Part shown: positions 1-13,507 of the stretch, piece after piece
How the letters are laid out: each line of letters begins with the position of its first letter
How positions within the stretch are numbered: position 1 is the first letter of the stretch
NCBI GenBank assembly: GCA_004794785.1
Contig: SJOL01006397.1
Coordinates: 526,568-590,567, forward strand
DNA: 64,000 nt
Source of the DNA: Opisthorchis felineus
Taxonomy: Eukaryota; Platyhelminthes; Trematoda; Opisthorchiida; Opisthorchiidae
Reading direction: 5' to 3'
Notes under the pieces: model-generated
What the model saw: the letters and a program-made list of their open reading frames with translations, nothing else
What the model was told of the DNA's origin: nothing
Database searches by the model: none
Translations under genes and position numbers: made by a program

Positions 1-6
1 GAGGAG

Positions 7-375
7 CTACACATGGACACTGTTCGGGGTGCTCGTGGGCCCAGTAGGTATTGGATGTGATATATGCGGACAAGCAGCCAAGCGCTCAATATCGCTTACA
101 AATGTGAGAGCATTAAGGTTGCCAAACTGACCCCAAAATCTTTGAACCTGAAGTGCCTGACAACGCCGCTTCCTGAAGGCATACCCAAGGAGTACCGTAG
201 AATCACCTAAACGCAGCATATTTGTAAAATGAGACAACAGCCAGGCCTGCAAATGCTTTGAATTAACGAGTTGAAATACGCTTAGAATCCAAACCAGTAG
301 TCCGAGCGAATGCTCCGCTGTCTTGGTTACTTCAAAACGTGCTACGAATGGCAAACTACAATCGTTTTTCAGCAA
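7..375 (-). CDS. Candidate coding exon, unrecognised protein
   Basis: This is an open frame of about 122 codons on the minus strand, ending in TAG at 7-9. The composition looks protein-like: an alternating hydrophobic and charged pattern, a helix-rich middle around SKHLQAWLLSHFTNML, and a Pro/Thr/Ser-rich tail near PIPTGPTSTPNS. There is no ATG at the left edge of the frame; it opens at a TTG, so if real it is probably a spliced exon, and a weak acceptor-like TTGTAG lies near its 5' end. I do not recognise a family; a vague resemblance to helical BTB-BACK segments is not enough to name it. It may be a chance open frame. The window begins just beyond it, so its gene context is unknown. Confidence 0.22.
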   Translation of the reverse strand: MLKNDCSLPFVARFEVTKTAEHSLGLLVWILSVFQLVNSKHLQAWLLSHFTNMLRLGDSTVLLGYAFRKRRCQALQVQRFWGQFGNLNALTFVSDIERLAACPHISHPIPTGPTSTPNSVHV

Positions 376-1066
376 ATTGCCATGCTAGCGGGCGCCCTTG
401 ACAGTATTTCATCAGCCCTTTGCGCAGCTGCTGCATACCATTTTATGGTCTCATCGTCACCACTTCAACGCTAATGAAACTGGGAAAATTAATGGGGTTA
501 TTTTCAGTCGAAGTTTTTGAATTTGTAACGCCCCAGTGTATCGAAATTAGTCAAAAGCGGTGACTCTGGTGTTCTGGTACTGAGGGAGGAAATAGAGGTC
601 TCAAAGTGGCCGCGTCACGGCTTTTCGACCAGCGAATGACGCCGCGGGTGTTTCCACCAATCAGTGAATCGTAGGGGTAAGAGCGGAATTCATGCTGGCC
701 TATCAGTTTGACGCTGGTTGGCTTGTCGGTCAGTTTGCTTTGTTCACACGGACGTGTGGTGTTTCAATCGTGTGCACCCCACCATAAGTAGGATAGTCCA
801 TTCACCCCCTTCAACAAATCACAACGATTTGTACGGCAGTGGCGAAGTGTGACAGGGACCAAATGTGTTGGTTTAACAAGCATAATCGACAATACGTTGC
901 TGCTGCACAAAAGCAGGAGACCTGATGACGGATGCTTTCAGAAGTGGTAAGTGGAAATTATCTTACCAGCTAACATGTACCATGAGTCCCCTTGACATCT
1001 TCCAATATTTGCAAAGCAATATGCTCCAGGTCTGTACTTTAAACCGACCCAGTGGCTCGACGAATG
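376..1066. other. No recognisable gene
   Basis: No long open frame, RNA gene or repeat that I recognise occurs in this stretch. It is ordinary mixed-composition intergenic or intronic sequence. Confidence 0.4.
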
Positions 1067-1545
1067 CACTCATTTGCATGCTAACTTGGTTTTCACGGGA
1101 GACTTACCTGAAACGCAGGAGAATCTCTCGTTTATGATGTTTTTCTGAATGTGCTGCTCCGGGCCGCCTCATGTTTCAGTTCGTACGATATTCGAGATAT
1201 CGCATTACGTTACTATCTAGAAGTAACACACTGAAAACTGTCGAACAGTTTTCAGCAATCCTATGAGCAGTGTGTTGTGTCCAGACAGTAACTTATTCCG
1301 ATATCCCGAATATCGTACCAACTAATGCATCAGGAGCCAGGTGCAGCACATTCAGGTGAAGAAGAACACGATAAATGATGGATTCAACCGGATTCAAATG
1401 AGCCTCCCGTGGAAACCGGGTTGATATTCAGATCAGGAATCTCTTGCAATTTGGGTTCAAGTAGAACGTAGGTTTTTCGGAAACTCGGGGACTGCGCCTA
1501 ACTGATGAGCCCCAAGAAGGCGAAACGGTCGTGGACTGTCGAAGG
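1067..1545. repeat. Foldback repeat family, copy 1 (both arms present)
   Basis: The left arm (from about 1067) runs through recognisable blocks: ACTCATTTGCAT, GGTTTTCACGGGAGACT, TCTCGTTTATGAT, GAATGTGCTGC, CCGCCTCATGTTTCAG and TACGATATTCGAGATATCG. The right arm (about 1296-1437) carries the same blocks in reverse complement and reverse order. At the centre, 1231-1255 is a perfect palindrome with 11-bp arms (CTGAAAACTGT / ACAGTTTTCAG) and a 3-base spacer. From about 1480 a further reverse-oriented module follows with AAGAAGGCGAAACGGTCGTG. The same blocks recur at least eight more times in the window. No coding capacity is seen, so this is a non-autonomous repeat of unknown class. Confidence 0.7.
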
Positions 1546-2687
1546 GTAGTGCGGTTCGTACTTTGTACGAACAAGTAATCGGTATTCAGTATCTTTCCAC
1601 TTTACATCAGAAGTTGGATGGATCTTAGAAGGTGTTCGCATCATCGAGAACAGTTCCACATTAACAATTTCATGTGACGTAAAGCTCTGTCAACATAAGT
1701 TATTATTGATGGTGTAATTCTTTCAACACACTTGTTGCCAACAACTGTGATGAGCAAGGTGCGGGGAATCTTTGATGATTCATCGGATGAGATATATATT
1801 GTAGCTGGCTGTTTATTAATGGGAACGCTCTCTATTCCCAGTTCACAGTGCCATTTTCGACTGCTGTTTTCCTGGTTGTTGCGCGTAATCAGGATTACGC
1901 ATGGGCTTGTAAACAAATGAAATGGGTTATCTTGCCCTACGCGAGTACGACCATGGAATTTAAATGGGGGCGAATGTGATACACTTCTTTATGAGACTGA
2001 GGCTTTTAGGTTTACCCGTTTTTAAAAATCAAACCAATATTGATTTTTAGCATCTGTATTGGGTTCGATTGTCAGACTGTAGAAGACGCTATTCGATCGT
2101 GTTTCTCGGTCCTAAAATTTTTCGCTTCCGTTCACGGGCTGTTGCCTTATCGAATTTAGGGGTGAAACTTCGTACCCTTGTTCTGCGCGGTTAGGTAACC
2201 TCATGACATCGGAGCTTCGGACGGAAATGAGGTTACTGATCTACATTGAGTCGTGAGTATCTTAAGCCATCTGCAAAGCCACATGATTGCTTTGCCAGAA
2301 GTGACATCATTCAATTTCTGTCTCTGGGTCAGATGTTTTTAAAGATACTTACTTGAGTATCGAAAACAGCTAGACGCATTATCCCACAAAAATTTATGTG
2401 GAAAAAGGGAATGCGGTCAGCTTCTTACCTAGCTTATCTCATCAACGATTAGGGGGCAGTTCTTCTACAGAGAACAGTGTACCAGGAGATACTCTCCCAT
2501 CATTAACATATGTCCTTGTTTCATCTCGAATACCAACAGCCCAAGGTCAGTGTAAAGACCAGTGAAAGTTGCAGTGTGGCGCCTAAGCTTATTTCGAAGT
2601 GTATTTTAAGGTAGTACTTTTTACCGAAAAATATATTTCAGCTCTGTATAGACGTAATACACAAATCATATTCCTAAGGAACATAAT

Positions 2688-2905
2688 GTGCTGCACCAGG
2701 CCACCCCATGTTTCAGTTGGTACGATAATCGAAACATCGCGATACTTTGTATAGAGGTAAGATACTACTCATTGGGTTGCTGAAAACTCTTTGACAGTCC
2801 ATGACCGGTTTCGCCCTTCTTGGGGCTCATCAGGTAGGCGCAGTCCCCGAGGGATTCAGTTAGGTTCCGGGTTCCGTGAAAACCAACTTGATATGCAAAG
2901 GAATG
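2688..2905 (+). repeat. Foldback repeat family, copy 2
   Basis: This copy carries TGTGCTGCACCAGGCC, CCCATGTTTCAGTTGGTACG, GGTTGCTGAAAACTCTTTGA, ACCGGTTTCGCCCTTCTTGG and GGCTCATCAGGTAGGCGCAG in the forward order of the family. It is one of the longer copies of the second half of the unit. Confidence 0.65.
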
Positions 2906-3727
2906 TAATTGTCGAACTGTTTCAACACTATTTAGAAGCACCATAGTCCCAGGTAAACTCATTTGAGCTTTGTGGCAAGCTTCGGCATCACATGTTGTGT
3001 TCATCGCTACAAGTTGTCATTTACGGCATCTCAGAGTTCTTGTCAGAATATCTTAGGGATGAGGGTCTTAGTACACTGCCAACCAAACAGCATCGGAACT
3101 GGCAGCATGATAATAACATGAGCGATAATCCGCAAACAGTAAAATCTAACCCATTCTCTTGATAAGACCGTCAAAATCTATTGTTGGTCACGGTTTGTCC
3201 CTGTCTCATATCCATAACATTTGCTGTACATGCACACCGTAGAGATAAAGAGAAATTTCAACTACATGCACTCGAAGTTCGCTAAAGTTAGACAACGTGG
3301 TAAGGACAATGTTGCTGCAGGACGAGTTTATTCCATGCGCTCTCGCCCAATACAAAACACAATGAAAAACCAAACACCTTACAGCTGTCAGTTCTTCGTT
3401 CACATGAGTCCAGAAAGTCACTACAGTCACTGCCAGTTGTTCTGTCCACTTTGTGTGAAAATCAGATCGATATGTTATCCTCTGCACACCTGTTGTACGA
3501 TAAGATCAGCCAATGATCGACTGGCCGCTTCAGATGGATGATAATGGCAAGTGAATTAGCCGGGTTTATGAGACAGAGTTATTTATTATTATTTCCTGGA
3601 AAATATTGGCCTTGTCGATGGATTTTTTCATCTCGACGTTCTGCCATAATTATTAACCCCGTTCGATTGAAGTGGGATAGTTGGTGAAAAACAATGCAAT
3701 TATAAAAGTAAAAAGTTGAGACAAATA

Positions 3728-3900
3728 CACTCATTTGCATATCAATTTGGTTTTCACGGGAGACTCAACTGAATCTCTCGTTTATGATATTCTTCAACTG
3801 AATGTGCTGCACACAGGCCGCCTCATGTTTCAGTGGGTAGGAAATTCGAGATATCGAAGTATATTTTCATAAAGGAAACTACTCATAAGGTTGAGACTTT
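3728..3900 (+). repeat. Foldback repeat family, copy 3 (5' half)
   Basis: This copy has the blocks ACTCATTTGCATATCAATTT, GGTTTTCACGGGAGACTCAA, CTCTCGTTTATGAT, ACTGAATGTGCTGCACACAG and GCCGCCTCATGTTTCAG in forward order. It then breaks down after CTACTCATAAGGTTGAG. Confidence 0.65.
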
Positions 3901-4244
3901 CAGGTTAGGCAATTTTTAGTCAGCCACACCGTGTCGGAATTTTTCACTCAAAAGAAAGTGTGGCTTCGAATAGTCTGCGTATCAGAGTGTGCTAGGAAAC
4001 CGGACAATTTGTCTGTGGTTGGGGGTCATTAATCCCGCGCGCTGATAAAAGCCTATCTGTGAGCTGAGGGAGCTTTATGAAATCCAGTCGGGCATAATTT
4101 GGAGACTAGCATCCATGAGTTATCTTGGTTTCTAAATGAATAGGACTTCAGTAAATTCCAATCATCTGTTACTCGATCGAATACAAATCAGATACAAATA
4201 TTTTCATGTGCACTCCATCGCTTCCCCCGTAATATCATACTCAT

Positions 4245-4600
4245 AGTTTTCTATTGTGCGTAAAGCACATTCTGTTAAAGAACACAATAAACGAGAGATT
4301 CAGTTGGGACTCGGTTGAGTCTCCCGGGAAAACCAGACTGGGGTGCAAATGAGTGTATTTCTCGTGGTCCATACAAATTGGATTGTAATAAGACATCAGC
4401 TTCATGGAAACTCCGGGACTAACGAGCTCCAAGATGGACGAAACCGTTCGTGGACTGTCGAAGAGTGTCAGTATGAGTAGTGTGTCCGTTGACACCCCGA
4501 ATATCGTGCCAAATAAAACATGAGGCTGCAACACACATAGTTAAAGTGTAGCACAAATGAGGGACTGAGCTGGGATTCATTTGGGTAGGCTATTAAAGTC
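4245..4600 (-). repeat. Foldback repeat family, copy 4 (reverse, tandem modules)
   Basis: In reverse orientation, 4245-4360 carries the 5'-half module (AACGAGAGATTCAG, GAGTCTCCCGGGAAAACCAG, GCAAATGAGTGTATTTC). 4400-4600 carries the 3'-half module (ATGGACGAAACCGTTCGTGG, ACTGTCGAAGAGTGTCAG) and then a second partial 5' half. The order implies two reverse copies in tandem, or a rearranged copy. Confidence 0.6.
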
Positions 4601-7600
4601 AATAAATATTGTATGATGCTCACCTCGAGTGTGTCCAGCTGCAATCAGATCAATAGTTGATCAGGTTGTTGGCCTGTTTGCTGAGCTGTGCAGTTGGCTT
4701 GGAAGCGTTCCGTCACGAATCAAGAAGACATCACCGCACATTAATGATATCTCCTCAATGGTAGCGGAACGTTTGCAAGCTAATTGCCAAACTTGGCGAA
4801 CACGACCGACGAACGCACCCTGTAAATTTCCAGCAACCTGTTGTTGACAAATTCTTTCTTTTCGTCACAGTTTTGCAGCCTATTTCGCACCATGCAGCCC
4901 CTTCAATATATTGTGAAGGGTTTCTCCCCCCTGACCGAAACAAAATAGCCTAAAATATGAATAAGCTGCTCATAAGTAATAAACAGAAAAAGGGTGATCA
5001 ATGCACTTTGTTAAAGAATCGCTAGTGCAGTGCAAAACGAGACTAGACCGTGATGAGATCACGATAATTTTCCGAACATTTGAAGAGAGGTTAGTGATTG
5101 GAAAACTTGTGATAGTTTTTCGGCTAGTTCTGGAAACCGCACAATAGCGCCTGAAATGGCATAAGACACGTTTTTTAGTCTGTGAGTGACTTGGTCTCTT
5201 TCCTTGTTTTGCATTTCAGACAAAATACGTAGCTCAAAAATATAAGTCAGCAAAAATGTGAACAATACTCAACTGATCAACTCTACCGCTTTATACTATC
5301 AAGTGCTGAAATCCTCTACTTTGTCATCCAGAAATGAAGTTTCGAAGACCCCAGATAAACATAATTAAAAGTAACGAAACTCGATGGAAGTGATACACCA
5401 GCCAGGATCAGTGTCCGCAGGTGACGATGACGGTGATGCCCAAATGATTTCCTAGTTTTATAGTCTTCTGGCGGCAATTCTCACCAGAACATGCCAAACC
5501 ATGTGATTCCCTTTGCTGACATGTTAATTGTAAAGACGTTAACTTACAGGATTCCCCGGAGTCCGTCATAAAATTTCAGTTTTTGCCCACCGGTAATGGC
5601 TTAGCAGACAATGATTGGACTTCCATGTATCCGTGTACCACCACGACAGGCAGCTGGATTAAGGTCACCTGTTATTTCTGCTGTAAACATGCTCCTCGTC
5701 TGTCTTGGATAAATATGATGATAAGATAAGGTTACATTTGTCGACAAGAATCCCATCTGTAACTAAAGAATCTTTCCAGTCCTTGGAATCCCTTCATTTG
5801 CCAGATGGTATGAAGTCTTATTTCAAATGACTGCGTAAGACAACCTTGCCAGTACTTTGTGGTACTTTTCAATGTGCTCAATTAGGGAGTTGTAAATTGA
5901 TCCAAAATGTATTCGTCAGGTTCCAAAGTTTGTCGTTGGCCTCACACACAAACCTTCGCCCATAATTTCACATCACTTCTATTTTCAGTGTAGTAAGCAG
6001 TGTTTTACGTGGACCAAACTCATTATTGCACGTACAGTGCTCCTCCTGTCGGAGTGATCGTCTCCTGACAGACGCCGAAATCAGTGACTCCGGTCAAAGA
6101 GTTGGTACAATGAGGGAAAACTGGAAATTAAATCCAAATCTCAGCTAGTTGTGGGCATTTTTCTGCGTTTACCATAGAAAACACTTACTTGATCGTTAAA
6201 TATCCCATTGGTGACTGAATTTAATCAGCTCATCATGGGAGAATTTCTGCTGTGAAACTGTTACCAAATCACTCTAAAGTTTGTTATCTTTTAACAATAC
6301 AAAAATCCTTATCCGATAGGAGCAAACCACTTGTTTCCGCCAACGCAATATATTCTCATGCTCACAAATTTCTTCGTGATTATTCGTGAATAAATGCATC
6401 TAGGTCATATTAATTAAACCATGAACTCACAAACCTCATGCCTGTTTGGTCGTAGCAACGTGAATTCACTATGATTACCCTTCTACACTACCCAAGAAAC
6501 TCTGACTTTCACTGGGGCGAGAGAACCGTGTTCCAACCCAAGACGGTTCTGGCGTACTCAAAAGACAGACGAGTGAAGAGTCACGCTTGTGACGCTATGA
6601 TTACTCTCCCTGGCTGCTCCTACCCTTGAAACCGAAAAGTTCCCTCTTGCGCGCACCCGATGGTCGTTAGTTCGAGCAGTGATAGTTAGCACTAACTTAC
6701 AGTCTTTGTAATGAGACAAAGGATCAGATCACAAACTAAGAGGATAACGTAACAAAAATGACAGAGGTCTCAAAGATTAGCAGAAATTTAAGAACAAGAA
6801 GTCTTCAAGAATTTACTGACCGAGTGGATAAATGAAAAGATCTCTCAATAGGCTAAATTTAGTCTACCACAAACCCAACCTTCGGCTGATGGAAAATCCT
6901 AACCCCTCATTGTTCGAAACAGTATTCCGAACTTTGTCGACACTTTGTATTCTATCGATATGTCCCTGAAATTCTTTACCACCATGGGTGCAGATAATTA
7001 CCGATCTGGCCATATTACCGCAAACAGATATACTAGCTCAATTCCTAAATGTCCTTATACTGCCCCGTACACAGAATACTCACTTTGATGTTGAAGGAGC
7101 AGCCTAGGTGGAAGCGAAGCCCATTAGGCTGGGTCATAGCGTATATTTTTTCTGGCAAGACTTGATAAACAACTCTGAGCTATTATCTCAAGCCAGTATC
7201 TTTACAAACGGTAAGTGGATGGTCTTTTTCTCTCCACTTCTGATCTTCACTCCGGTTCACCGCAAGGCCATACAAAGTCCTCAGTGTATACCTTGTCCAT
7301 AAGACTTAAGGGAATTTTAACAGAGACTGCTTCACAGGTCACAGACATAAGTACCTTAAACCAGAGAGGTGGACAAGAAGCCATCCAGGAAGAGACTGCT
7401 ATCGGCAGCCTTGACAGGTTCATTATCATACACAGCAAACCGAACACACCATTTGACATGATTATCTCTGATTCTACTTTACTCACCGTCTAAAGGCGAC
7501 CAGATCGCTAACTCTAACCTGCTTTAAATCATCCAGTTAGTGGTGCCTGGTCTCCGCACCCGAAGGACTTCTATTTTAGACTAAATTCAATAATACGTCG

Positions 7601-8248
7601 TATCACTCTATCACAGCTGCAGTGAGACATCTGGTGGTATAATGGACCGATCTTCGAACACTCCAAAAAAATCCACACGTTTAACTATGTCAACTGTTTT
7701 CGGGATTGCATCAGCTGCTGCTAAGCCAATGGGCTGCTTCAGAAATCTTTGCGACACTGTCTATAGTACGAACCCTGTTGAATTGCCCCGTACTGACTAG
7801 AATTTTCACTCTAATAAATTCCGATTGCAGCCATTAGGTTCATCTTCAGATGTCCTAGGGAATGCATAACGTTTTGAGCCGAAAAGTTGAAACACATTGG
7901 AATTTCTTAAAATCATATCTAGATGTATTTAAATTTCTATTATTTCTAATAAACCTTTATTTCCCCTTAGGGCATCTGACTTGAAGCCGCGGTAACCGAT
8001 TCAGTATAGCAAGAAAATATCAGTAAATAACAGCTCCAAAACGTCAACATGCCACTGTTATAGCTTCCGAAAGATGGGCAACCGCAACGCCGCCAAACTA
8101 ATTCCTGTTTCTTCCTAACCTGGCAACTCTATTTTCAAAGCCATAAAAAACTCGACGTGATGCTATTGGATACGTTCTTTCGTGAGCTCGTGCGGTAGTA
8201 GTTAAAGAACGGGTACCCTTACTTTATTTCTTCCCTTCCCGTTTGTAG
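4601..8248. other. Non-coding stretch upstream of the Sp-family exon
   Basis: About 3.6 kb without a supportable exon. Several short open frames overlap each other on both strands between 7100 and 7500, none with a recognisable domain or good splice borders. Any upstream exon of the Sp-family gene could lie here or outside the window; I could not identify one. Confidence 0.4.
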
Positions 8249-9705
8249 AAACGAATCAAGAGTTAGTTCACGAGGATTTGCCTTACATTTCACCTGGCGG
8301 AATGAAATTAAAAATGCCAACTTCCTACTTTGAGCCATTGTGTCCCGCACAGCACTCTTCAGATACCGGTGCGTTGTGTCAAATGGAACTCTACGAAAAC
8401 CCCAAAGACACCATCCTATCATCAGTAATGTCCAATTGTTACAACCTTCCTTGTGGAGTAAACCCACCAAATGACTCCCTCACAAGTGACTTTTGGGCAA
8501 GTCGTGAAATGAAGGTATTGCACCACAGGCTGCGGGAACATTTGAGCAAATTAAAGTTGATAACACTACCTTCTTCGCCTACGGATTGGGAGGGTATGCA
8601 TTCTCCACTGACAACAAGTGGATTATCCAAAACTGAACAACCTCGCCATTCACAAAACTTTTTGCCTCAGTCAGGTCCCAGTGCGTTTCATTCGGTTCAA
8701 AAGCAACTTTCGAATCAAGCTCTCTCAGAGGAAGATAAAAGATTCGGTGCTCAACTGAGAACTTATTCGGCGATCCTTTTGCACACCTCTTTAAAAAATA
8801 CCCGCAATAGAAAGACAACTATGTACCCTGAGTCTTATTTTTCATGGTTACCCGGTGCATCCAACTTTACCCAACCTCCCGTAGCCCAGTCAGTTCAACT
8901 TCATGGACTTTCGGAGTCAGCTTCACTAATAAGCAGCCATGATGGACTTCAAAACCAAACAGCTATGGGATGTTCTACCTCATCCCATCAAAATAACTTC
9001 CCGTCACAAAATAAACAAGTCTGGTCTGTATCTCCCGAATCAAGGTCGTCAAAGCTTCATATCCCCTCAATAGCGGAAGATCAGTTTGCACTACTGACCC
9101 AAGATCCAGGGCTGCGCATCTCCTCACTTCCACAAATAGACCTGTACAGGATACCCGAAAATGACACCACTCAGTCAGCGGCCAGTCACAAAATCAAACG
9201 CACCCGGAGTTACTTCAAACAGCTGGTAACAAAACGCCATTATTCGTTCATGAGAAAGATTGATACGAAGATGCGGAATAACAAAAAGTACAAGAAAAGT
9301 ATCTGTGTGGTTAGTGAGACACACAAACCTAACACGGGAGTTGTTACCACCAACGTAGCTGATGTAACTTGCGCGAAGTCGATGAGACTGCGTAAACTGC
9401 ATCTGTGTGATTTGTGTGGGAAAACTTATGGCAAAACAAGTCACCTGAAGGCCCATATTCGTTGGCATAACGATGAGAGACCGTTCCAGTGTTGGTACAA
9501 TTTCTGCAGCCGGGCATTCACCAGATCAGACGAACTTCAACGCCATATTCGCACTCACACAGGTGAAAAACGCTTTTTCTGTGAACAATGTGGTAAACGT
9601 TTCATGCGAAGTGATCATCTAAGTAAGCATAGGAAGACACATCAGGCGCGCATCAAGAAAGCTGCATTGAAAACAACATGGCATGTCGAAACTCAACCTC
9701 GGTGA
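8249..9705 (+). CDS. Sp-family zinc-finger transcription factor, terminal coding exon
   Basis: The last exon of a nuclear DNA-binding factor expected to bind GC/GT boxes. A long pyrimidine tract ending GTTTGTAG gives an acceptor with the exon starting at 8249; the frame is open from there and an in-frame ATG lies at 8302. Counting from codon 8278, three C2H2 fingers occupy residues 377-397, 405-427 and 435-455. Their helices contain [16 protein letters not shown] and RSDHLSKH, the Sp1-type arrangement, and the second linker is a standard TGEKRF. The preceding 370 residues are Ser/Gln/Pro-rich, as in Sp activation regions. Oddities: finger 1 is C-x2-C where Sp proteins normally have C-x4-C, the first linker reads NDERPF, and no CxCPxC Buttonhead box precedes finger 1. 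The stop is TGA at 9703-9705. A KLF is less likely because of the RWH and GEKRF features. Upstream exons were not found. Confidence 0.88.
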
Positions 9706-12700
9706 AGTATCTTGCCACTATTCAAGCCATCATAATCCCCCAGGAAATCAGGATATGATAACAGCCTCTGTTTGGAATGTCGGTAATCTGTGATAAGGTA
9801 AACGTTAACAGGGATGTCAATGTCCTTTGCAGCGCTTAATAACCAGAAGTCCGGTTCTTTGATTCAAAACACTTAAGTTTTATTTCTACCGAAAACTAGA
9901 GGGTGAGTTTTTTATTGGTTACTGAATATGACGACCTAGTAACAGGTTCATAATACAACAGTGTAAACATACTTCACCGTCTTCATTGTTTTCCTTCGGT
10001 TGAATTGCCAGGTGACTTGGATGAATGTATACTATGACTATTGTGATAGACCGGTAGACCTTAGAAATGCTGTAAGCGCTTCTTACGCCCATAAGAATTT
10101 GTACAAGGCAAGGACATCATGATTTATGGTTCCGGCGGGAACAAGGAATTAATAGCCAGAGCCTACTAAGCTGAAATTACATTCAACAAATCGTACTTAC
10201 TACCTGGGTGTTACGCTCAACGGTACTTCGGTCACGACTATCATTCATTGCACAGATGTTTTTATGAACGTCCATTATCAAAGGTAGGAGTGTCATTGCG
10301 CACAGTACAAGTTATTGACCCACAAGAGCCCACGGAATCCCCATAGTTAGCTAGGGGTTGGCAGTTTTGTCGGCAATAGACATAGACAAAACTGTTCACG
10401 CTCTGCTCATTCGTTGAGATTTCGTTTTGCACCTTTTGCCTCGCCTTGAAAGTCCATTGCCATTGTTGCTGTCAAACTATGACAGCTGACTAGGTGGTCA
10501 CGGTAACTATCTTTTTGATATTGCTCTGAGACGAATTCACTGGTGGCTGTTTGCATATTTCATAAAGTGATACACATTGCACGTTGTGTGTAAGATATCT
10601 ATTTGGTTCTCGATTGGTCCTGAAGCGCGTTAGCGGATAAAGATGAAGAGACCAGACCTAGTGAAAACTGGTCAATGAGGCGATAAATAGGAGCACTTAG
10701 TAGGCACGCCGCAAACGCTGGCCCACAGTCAGGCGGAATGGTTGGTCTTAGGCAGCTATCGCAATCAAAGCCTTTGATTATTGTTGTGCAAAATCCGTGT
10801 CTAAAGGAAAGTTGTCTGATGTGTGAGCTTCCGGAACCTAAATGTGATCGATGCCCACTCAGTCCGGTTTTCAAGTCGAACGTAAGATTGATGAAAGCAC
10901 TTGGACTACGTCTACCTGATGAGTCTCAAGAAGGAAGAAATCGGCGGTGGGCTCACGAAGAGTTTCTACTGACCTAATGTGTAGTGTGTTCTGTGAAGAG
11001 GTTGACACTCCCTTAAAACTTACTTCCTGAAGGTGCGTTGGCCTAGTCGCATTTGAACCTGTGTAAGTTTTCCGAAGGATATGATCAAGTTAATCCGTTA
11101 AACATATTATACTACCAAACTATGCCATTTTACTCAAATAACATTCATAGCTACAAGGCAGTAATAACATGACTGTTAGTTTAACAGCCGAAGCTGAGTT
11201 TTGACAGCAACGCAAGTTACTTTGCATTGTGAACGTTCCTGTTATCAGCGAGGTAGTTTCTAATTCGTGTTACCATACAAGAAGTGTTTTATTGTTCCAT
11301 AAGGTAAAAGATCGGTGCTCGCCTAGTAACAACTTTACAACTACTGATTTCAAAACGATAGTCAGGTTTTTCTGGTGAACGTAGTTTCATTTCAAGGCCC
11401 GCAATCACCATAACGATAGCAAGACGATGATTTGATCACCTGTAGGATCTTTTGTAATAGCGATATGAAATATGGTGGGACCTAGCTGGTATGAAGAAAC
11501 AATACGTCCTTGAAAATGCACCTATTGCCTCATGACTTTTGTTTAACGGTTTGAGGTTTTACCATTCCATCGAGCGTTTACCTTCTAGGGATCCATGCAA
11601 GCGGATAGTTGTTCTTACTAACTAACATACTACCCTGTGGTTGTCTCACCAAGCCTGCATGGCATATTGCAGAAAAAGTGAATACGGTGCGTTATTTGAT
11701 CACAATCTGGGAGCATTCTTTTGAGTAGTTTATCTAGCTTGTGTTGGTCAGCTGATTCTTCAGCTTTCACAAAAAGCCCCTCCCTCGTCCTATAGGTGGG
11801 CATATGTTTGGGGGACCGGGATAGATCTTCACAAAGTCTTACATTTTGAAAAAAAAACAGATGCACTTTATGTGAACTGGAAGACACGGAAGGTGACTTG
11901 CTGCATAGCTTCCTGAGTACATTGACACATGAACAGCTCTGTTTTGGCTACCAGACACATGGACTGGATTCACTGAGTAATCAAAATGGATCCAAACAAT
12001 GCAATGTTGGTGCCACGTTCTCTGCGAATGTCGACCTTCTTGTAACCCTATGCTACTGATCTGATAGGTGTATTCCGTGTCACAACCAGCGCCATCAGGA
12101 AAATGAATGACCCAAAGTGAATGATGACCGCTTAATTTGTACCCGGAAGTCGGATAAAGTTAGGCGTGAATTATGGCCCACCATTATCGGCTAACTTCAG
12201 CCTTCAGTTATTAGTCAGATGAAATCTTGACCCCAAGGCTCACAAACAGCTACGATTTGTTTCATCAATCCCCGCACATCTGGACTTTCTGCTATAGCTT
12301 CGATTCAAGTGGCCTCATCCCTGGAAGGAGTGGAGGACGGTGGAAATTGTTTGTACCAGGGAATAGGAACATCTGTAACAGTCTCAGCACTAGTTTAGTA
12401 GGGGGGATTGTAGGTCCAAGGGCTATAAACGCTAGTACCCGTATACTTGTTTCCTTCTGCCTGCTGAGCATGTGTAAACACGGTTTACGCATGATCTTCA
12501 CCACCCAGGACGTGGGAACCTTGGAGATGCTGACTGAGATAAGTCAGGTGTGACATGTTAGCTTGCCCATTTAATGCTACCCAGTGAGTTGGCATATGCG
12601 TTTAAGTGACAGTATACGTAAAGAAGACGATAACAATTTGTTAACGATCACATGAATGCTCCAAATTCGAACCTTAGTGGAGTGTAAAGGTTACGTTTAT

Positions 12701-13507
12701 GGAAATCAGATATTCCATTTCAGCTTCTGACTGTTGGTAGCACTGCACTATCCCAGAAGCATGCAAAGATAAGTTTTCAGTAGTGTGGTCGTCCGTCAGA
12801 TAAGTTGACAGAGTTTTTGCCAAATCACCACATGACCACATATTTTTTGAAAGATCTCTCGTAATAGATTACAGCCTAATACACAGTACGAGGTCCTTAC
12901 AGAGCCGTTGTGTTCCCGTTCACCTCGGTTCTATTTCATACTCGGAACAGAGATAACCAGACAAATGTGCTTACTGACGATATACTCAACGTCAATTTAT
13001 GTTCCGAATTATATTGATACAATCTAACTACCGTCTTGTGACGACACCACACCTAACATGGTCGTATGGCTATTCAGTCTAATCTCATAAAATAGGGTGT
13101 TCGTTTTTCTGGTATGTGTCCGATAAAATCAGCTTGTTTTTTGAGAACATAATAGGTGTTACAGTGCATAAGGTCCTCATAAGGCCCCTTTGTTCTGAGA
13201 GTAAGGAAGGGCGAAGTTCCGAAAACCTCAGTCGTACGAATGTTTACTTATTTGGACTCACCGGGTGGACGTGGAGGGATCGGACACGTAGACCATTCGG
13301 CTAAGGGTTTCAGTTAAGGGGCTGCCCGGAGCCTGAAACTGCGTGTTCTCGCCGAATAATTCGGCTGTCGCTTAAACAAATTTAAATAAACCATTATTAG
13401 GCCTTTACGTTTTCGCGGGCAACCGTAAATCCCCAGTTGCAGAAGACAGTGTCTGGAGGGTGGCAGACATATGTAACATATATCCATATGGAAATTTGTC
13501 GATAAGA
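9706..13507. other. Intergenic, no gene recognised (one repeat fragment inside)
   Basis: Downstream of the Sp-family stop I see no credible exon. A canonical AATAAA close to the stop was not found. The only identifiable item is a short reverse copy of the foldback repeat near 10.9 kb, listed separately. The small open frames at 10.7, 11.7 and 12.3 kb overlap on opposite strands and show no domain. Confidence 0.4.
10895..11015 (-). repeat. Foldback repeat family, copy 5 (partial)
   Basis: ACTACGTCTACCTGATGAG, TCTCAAGAAGGAAGAAATCG and GTGGGCTCACGAAGAG match, in reverse orientation, the 3' module found at 2.8 kb (CGCAGTCCCC, CTCATCAG, CCCTTCTTGG). Confidence 0.5.
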
